Positions 33,744 through 40,165 of a stretch of DNA of 40,165 nucleotides are shown here, piece by piece. The position numbers and the translations under genes are program-made. The notes beneath the pieces are model-generated. The model had not been told where the DNA came from. It worked only from the letters and a program-made list of their open reading frames with translations, and did no database searches. Position 1 is the first letter of the stretch; every line of letters starts with the position of its first letter. This stretch comes from Candidatus Heimdallarchaeota archaeon (GTDB lineage Archaea; Asgardarchaeota; Heimdallarchaeia; Heimdallarchaeales; Heimdallarchaeaceae), in NCBI GenBank assembly GCA_016839945.1, contig JAEOTE010000056.1, positions 1 to 40,165 of the forward strand, in the 5' to 3' direction.

Positions 33744-34067
33744 TTATATTTGTTTATTGTTTGTAGGAAATCTTTCTCTCATAATATTTATTTCCTTTCT
33801 CCAAGATTCTTCTAAATCTATATCAAGAAGAATGCACAATTGCAAGAACAAAGAAAAAGCTTGAGCAAACTCTCTAGTCATGTCCTCTTTAGGTGGTTCC
33901 TTATGTCCTTGTTCCTCTTTTTTATATTCTGAAAGAAATAATAGATACTTTCCTATTTCTCCTAATTCTTCAATCAAATGAATGAAAACATCATTTGGTG
34001 AATACTTTAACCAGTCCCTCTCTTGTAGAAAATAACGAACTTCTTCAACTATTTCGCTTAATTCCAT
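33744..34067 (-). CDS. MazG-like NTP pyrophosphohydrolase-fold protein
   Basis: In this 107-residue all-helical protein the first MazG metal motif EExxE is present in HLIEELGEIGKYL (about 30-42). The second motif, normally ExxD in a later helix, is degenerate: the helix reads REFAQAFSLFLQL, with Glu present but Ala where Asp is expected. Activity is therefore doubtful, although another acidic residue might substitute. Family members remove pyrophosphate from (d)NTPs. The 12-base gap to the upstream winged-helix/RING gene and 22 bases to the ABC gene indicate one operon. Confidence 0.65.
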   Translation of the reverse strand: MELSEIVEEVRYFLQERDWLKYSPNDVFIHLIEELGEIGKYLLFLSEYKKEEQGHKEPPKEDMTREFAQAFSLFLQLCILLDIDLEESWRKEINIMRERFPTNNKQI

Positions 34068-34079
34068 ATTGTCACCTTT

Positions 34080-36187
34080 CTATGTTGCATACGCTTTCAG
34101 TGTTTGCATTGTAACCTTAGATTTACATATTGGACATTCTTCTTTTATTTTTAACCACTGAAACATATGATCATTATGTGCTAGATTTGAACATTGAGGA
34201 CATTCAAGAACTGTATCTCCGTGTTTAATAAGTCCTTGACAAACTGAGCATTTTTCTGGTATTTGATTACAATTGCTACAAGGTTCATAAGCTGACTTGA
34301 TTAAATTGCCACAGCTTAAACAATGCATTTTACGTGATGGTAAAACTAGTTTTCCTATTTTCTCAAAATAAGTAGAGGTTATAATTCCTTTATAATATCC
34401 ATGAGCAGCTAATTGTGTGACTATTCTGAATATATCTCTTTCAGCTAACGATGATTTAGTTGCGAGAGTACTTATTTTCACTCTCTTTCTTCTTGATTTT
34501 TCTATTTCATTCACAATTTGAACATATTGTTCCCCTAATTCTTCTAGATCTCGAGTAGGGAGAAATTTCTGAAAAGATATAACATAGAAGGAATTTCCGC
34601 TTAGTTTCATATTTAATAATCCAGAGCCTGTTATCTCAAAAACTATGTTTTTAACTGCTACTGATGATTTACTCCAAAGTTTCTGAAGATTACTTAGTGT
34701 AACTCTTTTATTAGAAATTATATATCCAAATATCTCTTGATAATGAATTGGTAGATCATCCAACTGAACCAAAGGTGGAAAGATTGGTATCTCATCAGGT
34801 TCGAGTTTGTTTCCTGAAATATTCCCTTTAATTAATCCCTTGCCGTAAAATGCATAGAGTTTTTCCAATGCAAAATATTTGTCAACTCCTAAAGCTAATG
34901 CAATGTCTTTAACACTTATACTTGATTTAGCAACAACCATTCCTAATACAATCTTTTCCCATCTCTCCAAAGTTCCCTCTTGAGCTCTGCTATATCTTCT
35001 AATGACATCAATGTAAAGGGTGTTACCTTTCAATGTGCAAGATATAAATCCTTCAAGTGATAAAGTAATGACTCCTTCTAGAATTTCACCAACTGATCTG
35101 TTCATGAGTGACATAAGTTTTTTCAATGGAATTTTATCTTGAGTTGAAATTAATCCAAAAAGAGCTTCATAATTAAAGAAAGATAAAGTTGCCATCTCTT
35201 CAATAGTTCTCTTTGGTCTTAGATCTGGAATAACTACAGGTGTAATATAGTTTGCTTCAGTAAAAATGAATTGAAATGTTCCTCTAGCAGTAAGGAGTGC
35301 TAGGACTTTGCTTGCTTCTAAAGGTTCCATATCCATAAATTTCGCTAAATCTTGAATGGATGTTTTCTTCTTTAGAATTACATAACCAACAGCTTCTTTT
35401 TCCTTACCTTGTAGAGCTTCTAAAGGAAGAATTCGAGGTGAAATATGGTACTTGTTTACCGTAATTACAACTTTTGGAAAACCAATAAGTTGCGATTCAA
35501 TATCAAATTTTGCATCTAATTTTCTGTACAACATCAATCTTGCAATTCTTTCAATAACTTCTTCTTTTGAAAAATTAGTACGCTTTGCTACTTTACTTAT
35601 TTCTGCATTACGTAACATCATACATATTCCTACAATGAAAGTGTCCTCTGTTGCAATTGTTGCCTTTTCTGGAGGTTTCCAAATCCAATCAGGTATTATC
35701 TCGTTATCTTTAATTCTCCCTATGAATAATCCTCTACTGATTAGAAATTTTAGATTTTCTTCCATTTCTTCGGTTGAGATCTCAACTATTTTAGATATCT
35801 CACTAATCTTTACTTTTTTATTATAAACCAATAATCCAAGAATGTTTTTTCTAACAGCACTAAGTCTACCGGGTTTTATTTCAGGATGTTTAAAAACGGC
35901 TGAAACATTGAATTTGTTTTTTCGGTAGTAACCTCTAATTACAAGTAATTGAATTAAGTGTTGAACAAAAACTTTGATTGAAGAAATTTCAATTTCATGA
36001 TCTTCTGCATACTTTGATAATACAACTCCTCTATATAATAAGAGATGAGTGAGAAGGTGAGTCTGTTTTGCTTTGGATAGAGTTATTTCAGGAAGATCAA
36101 GTTTTGAGAAATTTAAATTATAAACATCTTCTCTTTCATAACTCAGTTTTATCAGCTCTAAAATGTTACTCTAATATTGATAATCAT
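34080..36187 (-). CDS. Tandem winged-helix protein with C-terminal zinc ribbon and RING-like finger; 5' end frameshifted
   Basis: About eight successive winged-helix-like units of 60-75 residues can be recognised by a recurring pattern (for example VKISEISKIVEISTEEMEE then a GLFIGRI wing; TSIQDLAKFMDMEPLEA; ISVKDIALALGVD; VKISTLATKSSL then GYYKGII). The last 75 residues carry a CxxC...CxxC zinc ribbon and then C-x2-C-x11-C-x2-C-x4-H-x2-H-x9-C-x2-C ending WLKIKEECPIC, like a RING finger. The nearest start-like codon (TTG 35831) is internal: the frame is open up to 36170 and encodes clear winged-helix sequence, but holds no ATG, GTG or TTG. The promoter-spaced ATG at 36187 is one frame off, and one extra T at the TTTT run (36160-36163, minus strand) would join them into 702 residues. 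It may be an E3-ligase-like or DNA/chromatin factor. Confidence 0.7.
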
Positions 36188-36204
36188 GACTTATTAACCT
36201 TACT

Positions 36205-36217
36205 TTATTAATTAATG
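36205..36217 (-). promoter_or_regulatory. TATA-like promoter of the winged-helix/RING operon
   Basis: On the minus strand ATTAATTAATAAA is centred about 24 bases before the ATG at 36187, the spacing of a leaderless archaeal gene. This is the main reason to place the true start at 36187. Confidence 0.45.
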
Positions 36218-36259
36218 ATGTTAAACAAAAGAAAAATGAAAAGAAGAGAATCCAACAAA

Positions 36260-38146
36260 CTAAATTTTATTCATTCTTCTTTTTTTTCTAGAAAAATAGC
36301 TACTTAAAGCAATTGTAGCTATTATTGTAGCTGTTATGCCAAAGGGTGAAAGTTGCGGAGTCGTTTGTGTTGGTAATTCTATAATAAAAACAACAGAAGT
36401 ATTGAATTGATTTCCTGCTTTATCCACAGCCATAACAATCACACTATACTCGCCACTTAAAACATAATTGTGGTAAGCATAGTTTTCATCTGTGACATTA
36501 GACACTGTTCCATCATCCCAATCTATGTAGACATACCATACTCCAGAATAATCATCACTGTAGTTGAAATATAACTCCACATATCCATCTGTTATATTTA
36601 CAGAGTTATCAGTATGAGATAATATATTAGCATCTGGACCATCAAAATCCAAGATGATATGAGTAGAAATGTTATTTGATGTTCCCAATGAATTATTCAC
36701 ATAGAGTGTTGTAGTGTATCTATTAGTAACAACTGCATATGTATAATTGAATGAGTGAGTTTCATCAAGAGGTAGTATATCCAATGGGGAACCATCATCA
36801 TAGTCAAAGAGAACACCTGTGATATTTCCTCTAGCTAATTCAATTTCATAAGAAAATGTAATCTTTTCATCATTGAAGTATGTTTCATTCAAAGGTCTAA
36901 GTGTTAGTTGAGGACGCGAATCATAGATATTTAAGAAATATAACGCACCCGTTGTTTCGTTGTAAATCTCCCCATAATAAATATTGTATGCTTGATAATA
37001 AAGTCTGTTTCCAACATCATACGGTCCCAGTAAAAGAGAATATTCTCTTACAGTATCATTGTTACCATTGCCTTTTGTCACATTATATTCTGTCTCAAAA
37101 ATGGCTTCTTCCATGGTCCAAGAAACAATTTCTGTATCATTTGTCGAACTTTCTACAACATAATACCCAATTCCAAAAGTTTCAGAATCGGTGGCGTTGT
37201 ATGATGTAATAGTAATATTAACTTGATCAACTTCAGTGTGAGGTTCTGATAGAAATGTTTTGGATTCAAAGTGAAACCCATTGTTTATTTTGTAAACATT
37301 CAATGTTTCTTCTAGCAACCCCGTATCTCCCCATGTATCCCATCCATATGAGTTGTTAGCACTGAAATAAATCGTTCTTTCTGATAGAGTCAATGTTGTA
37401 TTGAATACTTCATATGTAGATGTTGATATATTTGCCCAAACCATAGGTATGAATACAATCTCACTATCAAATATGTCTAAAGAAGCGTTTGTAATTTTAT
37501 CACGATAAACAGATAATGCAAGAGTCACAGAATCATTTTCTGTAGCTCCATATACTCTGTATGAGATAACTATTGTATGATTTGTTTTGTTTGCGGGTGA
37601 ATAATATACATAAGGAACTCCTGTTGTTGTTGCGTTTATAATAGAATGGAAATCAGGGGGAGTACCTTCTTCATTTACATAGAGATAATGCCATGGACCT
37701 AGATGATTGAAATTCTCCAACTGTTCATAGGTGCCATTTGTGATATCTCCTATCCATCCATATGCTTTGAAGTAAGCGTTTTCTGTAAGCTTAAAAGTAC
37801 CTGTGTAATATGAACGCTCTTTGATTGATTCTGAGAAATTCAAAGCTAAACCATTACTTGGATCTAGCTCAAAATCAGAACCATTTCCAACTAAAACAAT
37901 TCCACTTAAATCACCAGAATAAAGACGACTAATTGAGTACTCTACGGTTATTAGCGTACCATTTGGGAAATTAATTTGTTCTTCACTTTGAGCACCTTCT
38001 CCAATTAGGTTTTCAAGAATCGGTTCAGAACTTACAATGTATGCTGTTGTATGTAGTGTTTGATTTACCACAATACTAAACAGAAATGTGGTTATTATTA
38101 GTAATGCAAGTGCTTTGTTTTTCTGCAATCTCTTCACTTCAACCAT
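36260..38146 (-). CDS. Secreted surface protein with PKD-like domains and C-terminal sorting/anchor segment
   Basis: I start this at ATG 38146, because the next residues VEVKRLQKNKALALLIITTFLFSIVV form a signal peptide and a minus-strand TATA (AGTTTTAAATA, about 38160) precedes it. The frame also opens to an ATG at 38242 inside the upstream gene, giving an unlikely 32-residue extension. The mature part (about 600 residues) is beta-rich with many N-x-S/T sequons. Two PKD-like units are visible near the C-terminus (GVLFDYDDGSP; WYVYIDWDDGTVSN followed by SGEYSVIVMAVDKAGN). The protein ends with SPFGI, a hydrophobic helix and a basic RKKRR tail, the tripartite layout of archaeal C-terminal sorting signals. 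It is presumably a cell-surface structural or adhesion protein. Confidence 0.75.
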   Translation of the reverse strand: MVEVKRLQKNKALALLIITTFLFSIVVNQTLHTTAYIVSSEPILENLIGEGAQSEEQINFPNGTLITVEYSISRLYSGDLSGIVLVGNGSDFELDPSNGLALNFSESIKERSYYTGTFKLTENAYFKAYGWIGDITNGTYEQLENFNHLGPWHYLYVNEEGTPPDFHSIINATTTGVPYVYYSPANKTNHTIVISYRVYGATENDSVTLALSVYRDKITNASLDIFDSEIVFIPMVWANISTSTYEVFNTTLTLSERTIYFSANNSYGWDTWGDTGLLEETLNVYKINNGFHFESKTFLSEPHTEVDQVNITITSYNATDSETFGIGYYVVESSTNDTEIVSWTMEEAIFETEYNVTKGNGNNDTVREYSLLLGPYDVGNRLYYQAYNIYYGEIYNETTGALYFLNIYDSRPQLTLRPLNETYFNDEKITFSYEIELARGNITGVLFDYDDGSPLDILPLDETHSFNYTYAVVTNRYTTTLYVNNSLGTSNNISTHIILDFDGPDANILSHTDNSVNITDGYVELYFNYSDDYSGVWYVYIDWDDGTVSNVTDENYAYHNYVLSGEYSVIVMAVDKAGNQFNTSVVFIIELPTQTTPQLSPFGITATIIATIALSSYFSRKKRRMNKI

Positions 38147-38207
38147 GCTTTGTAGATGGTATTTAAAACTATTTTTATTTTTAGCAACTTTAGCATCTTT
38201 CGAATTA

Positions 38208-38762
38208 TTAAGATTGATAAGTGAAAGAATCAAAAACAACAAATGCTACGGAGCATCCATATTTTTTCTTAACTTTTAAGAAAGAACTAATTAGTTTGAA
38301 ACCAGCTTCACCCCAACTCTCATCAATAACACCTTGACGATGTTTAATCATAGCTCTCACTCCTTGAATAGCTAGTTGTTCTGTCTGATTTAGGTCACTC
38401 CCTATTTCTTCATATGCAAGCATACATTTTTCTGTGACACTATTAATTTCAACATTTATTTTTGCTAAAGCAACGCAACTTGCTAAATTCTCTCCTGTTT
38501 TTCCTGTATTCATTGCTCGAACAACATGAATAACCGAACTAAGAGGTAATAGTTTCCATTCATTATTGCAAAGAACATGAGTTGTTCCTTTATGAGAATC
38601 AATTTTAGGTGATATCTCATTAATGGGTGGAATAGAAGAAACTACAACAAGGTTTTGATATCCTAATCCAGAATTATGAAAAGCTGAATCGATAGCTTCT
38701 AGTTTTGATCTGTCTGATTCTCCAATACCTGCAGTTAGCCAGAATCTAGTAGGTGTTGACAT
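38208..38762 (-). CDS. pdaD: Pyruvoyl-dependent arginine decarboxylase
   Basis: This 184-residue protein has the normal proenzyme length. The self-cleavage site is the Ser-Ser pair in LVVVSSIPPINE (about residues 41-42), where the second Ser becomes the pyruvoyl group. Other family marks are the N-terminal RFWLTAGIGES, an HSHKGT-like SHKGTTHVL segment, and the acidic EEIGSDLNQTEQLA loop that carries the catalytic Glu. It converts arginine to agmatine for polyamine and agmatidine (tRNA-Ile) synthesis. It is divergent from glnA across about 95 bases. Its 3' end contains the promoter region of the next minus-strand gene. Confidence 0.93.
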   Translation of the reverse strand: MSTPTRFWLTAGIGESDRSKLEAIDSAFHNSGLGYQNLVVVSSIPPINEISPKIDSHKGTTHVLCNNEWKLLPLSSVIHVVRAMNTGKTGENLASCVALAKINVEINSVTEKCMLAYEEIGSDLNQTEQLAIQGVRAMIKHRQGVIDESWGEAGFKLISSFLKVKKKYGCSVAFVVFDSFTYQS

Positions 38763-38810
38763 TTTCTCTTGTTTTACAAACTATAACGAATTTAAAAAAT
38801 TGTTGAAAAA

Positions 38811-38820
38811 AGTTATATAT
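38811..38820 (+). promoter_or_regulatory. TATA-like promoter of glnA
   Basis: AGTTATATAT lies about 48 bases before the ATG at 38859 and predicts a transcript start near 38843, which leaves a short leader of about 16-25 bases. No clear operator is visible. Confidence 0.4.
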
Positions 38821-38858
38821 TTCATAATGTTATTTTTCGAAAACAAAAAACGTTTAGG

Positions 38859-40163
38859 ATGAACAAAATGGAAAACTTAGAGAGTTTCTTCAAAGAAAAG
38901 AACATTGATTTTATTCAGTATCACTTCACAACTATTTTTGGGGAATTAAAAAGTGTTGAATTTCCAGTTAATATCTGGGATGAAATGAAAAATGGAACTG
39001 GAGTTGATGGTTCCTCATTAGGTTTTCTAGAAACAGAGCAAAGTGATATGCAAGTTATACCTGATTATTCAACTGTTGCGATTATACCTTGGGAACCAAA
39101 CATTGCCCGTTTTATCTGTGATATATGTGGTAATGATGGTAAACCTCATCCTACAGACCCAAGAAGCATGTTGAAAAAGACAATAAAGAATGCAAATGAT
39201 CAAGGTTATGAATATAAAACTCGTCCTGAATTGGAATGGTTCTTTTTAGATCTTGATTTAGAACCTGCAGAATTAGGTGCTTACATGGATACACTTCCCT
39301 TTGATACTATGGGCTCTTTACGAAGAACGATAGCTAATGATATGCTCTCAATGAATATACCTGTTAAAACAATACATCATGAATGTGCTTTTGGGCAACA
39401 AGAAATAGAATTCAAAGCTTTTAATGCACTAAAACAAGCAGACAATACTCAAACTGCAAAATTAATTATTAAAGCTGAAGCAACATTTGAAGAATTAATT
39501 AGCACCTTTATGCCCAAGCCTTTTCCTGAACAAGCAGGAAGTGGACTACATATTCATCAATATCTAACGAGAGATGATATGAACATTTTTTCTGATGAAG
39601 AAAAAGGAATAAGCGATACCTTACGTCATTTTGTTGGAGGTATTTTAGAGCATGTTGATGCAATGACTGCTATTTTCAATCCTACAACAAACTCGTATAA
39701 AAGATTGGTACCAGGACATGAAGCACCTGTGTTCAAATCATGGGGAGTAGCAAATCGTACAGCTTTAATCCGAGTTCCAGGTTATGAGAAGAAAGCTAGA
39801 ATTGAATATAGAGCAACTGATGGTGCCACTAATATCTATTTAGCTTCTGCTTTATTATTAGCTGCAGGTTTAGAAGGTGTGAAAAAAAAGATAGAACCAA
39901 TCCCATCTACAACTAAAAATATTGAAAAACTTTCTAATCAAGAAATAAAAGAAATGGGAATAACTAGACTTCCTTCATCTCTAGATGAAGCATTAGATAA
40001 TCTTGAACAAAGTGATTTTGTTAAAGAAGTAGTAGGAAAAGATATACTAGAAATATTCCTTGAAGTAAAACGTGCTGAATGCAAAGGTTATCAAGAAGCT
40101 AAAGCTTCAGGTAAAGATGACGAATGGACATGGGAATATGAGAAGTACTTAGAAAGGTCATAG
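38859..40163 (+). CDS. glnA: Glutamine synthetase, type I
   Basis: This 434-residue protein is complete (stop TAG 40161-40163, two bases from the window end). It condenses glutamate and ammonia with ATP. GS signatures are GVDGSSLGFLETEQSDM, the metal-site PELEWFF (ExE), HHECAFGQQEIEFKAF, GSGLHIHQYL, and NPTTNSYKRLVPGHEAP with NRTALIRVPGYE. Several normally stiff positions differ from the usual type I wording: GQQEI for GQHEI, HQYL for HQSL, and RATDGATNIYL for RSPDPAANPYL. It is therefore a somewhat divergent member, possibly with shifted regulation. A second ATG at 38868, better spaced from AGGATGA, is an alternative start. No adenylylation-type Tyr site is apparent. Confidence 0.92.
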   Translation: MNKMENLESFFKEKNIDFIQYHFTTIFGELKSVEFPVNIWDEMKNGTGVDGSSLGFLETEQSDMQVIPDYSTVAIIPWEPNIARFICDICGNDGKPHPTDPRSMLKKTIKNANDQGYEYKTRPELEWFFLDLDLEPAELGAYMDTLPFDTMGSLRRTIANDMLSMNIPVKTIHHECAFGQQEIEFKAFNALKQADNTQTAKLIIKAEATFEELISTFMPKPFPEQAGSGLHIHQYLTRDDMNIFSDEEKGISDTLRHFVGGILEHVDAMTAIFNPTTNSYKRLVPGHEAPVFKSWGVANRTALIRVPGYEKKARIEYRATDGATNIYLASALLLAAGLEGVKKKIEPIPSTTKNIEKLSNQEIKEMGITRLPSSLDEALDNLEQSDFVKEVVGKDILEIFLEVKRAECKGYQEAKASGKDDEWTWEYEKYLERS

Positions 40164-40165
40164 AA

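Noticed and set aside
1-40165. Mobile elements or prophage
   Set aside because: I found no transposase, integrase, long terminal inverted repeats or phage structural genes. Gene style and base composition are uniform across the window.

Overview
The window reads as chromosomal DNA from a low-GC archaeon, most likely an Asgard archaeon. The archaeal part is supported by Kae1 and Bud32, archaeal-type PheRS, an F420-0:glutamate ligase, a pyruvoyl arginine decarboxylase, 2-phosphoglycerate-kinase-like proteins, T-tract terminators and short or absent 5' leaders behind A/T-rich TATA boxes. The Asgard part is inferred from eukaryote-like parts: an Rpn11-like JAMM peptidase with a membrane tail, three proteins sharing a roadblock-like C-terminal domain, a RING-like finger on an array of winged helices, and a giant surface protein with a longin/roadblock-like cytoplasmic domain. 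The lineage within Asgard cannot be fixed from what is visible. Genes are dense on both strands. No gap exceeds about 275 bases, and I see no rRNA, tRNA, CRISPR array, transposase or prophage.

Layout. 1-200: 3' end of an unidentified gene. 278-5278: one very large surface protein, interrupted by an in-frame TGA. 5323-6601: a HAD phosphatase and a GcvH-like protein that lacks the lipoyl lysine. 6637-6756: a promoter, a compact GC-rich foldable segment and a T-tract that may be a small RNA or the pheS leader. 6784-9978: pheS-pheT. 9985-11992: two divergent 2PGK-like paralogues. 12100-13297: two small membrane proteins with zinc-binding motifs. 13390-17413: Kae1, a B12/radical-SAM enzyme, Bud32 and an AIR-synthase-like protein, with tight overlaps.

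17491-24386 is the most accessory-looking part. It holds three proteins with a shared C-terminal domain (two also have a longin-like N-terminal domain), a zinc-ribbon membrane protein, a very acidic repeat protein, a divergent kinase-like protein and the tail-anchored JAMM protein. This looks like a signalling or membrane-associated module.

24453-26142 holds cofE and a dihydropteroate-synthase-like gene (overlapping). These are followed by a galactokinase-type GHMP kinase (minus), a Cdc6/Orc1-like AAA+ protein (plus), two multi-pass membrane proteins (minus), a nitrilase-family amidase (minus) and a DEAD-box helicase (plus).

32987-36187 is a compact minus-strand operon: the winged-helix/RING protein, a MazG-like protein and an ABC ATPase. 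The first gene is longer than its nearest usable start codon suggests: its reading frame continues about 113 codons upstream, and an apparent single-base frameshift separates it from a well-placed ATG. The window ends with a PKD-domain surface protein, pyruvoyl arginine decarboxylase and a complete glutamine synthetase.

The best candidates for undescribed biology are the 17.5-24.4 kb module, the winged-helix/RING protein, the lipoyl-less GcvH-like protein and the two interrupted reading frames.
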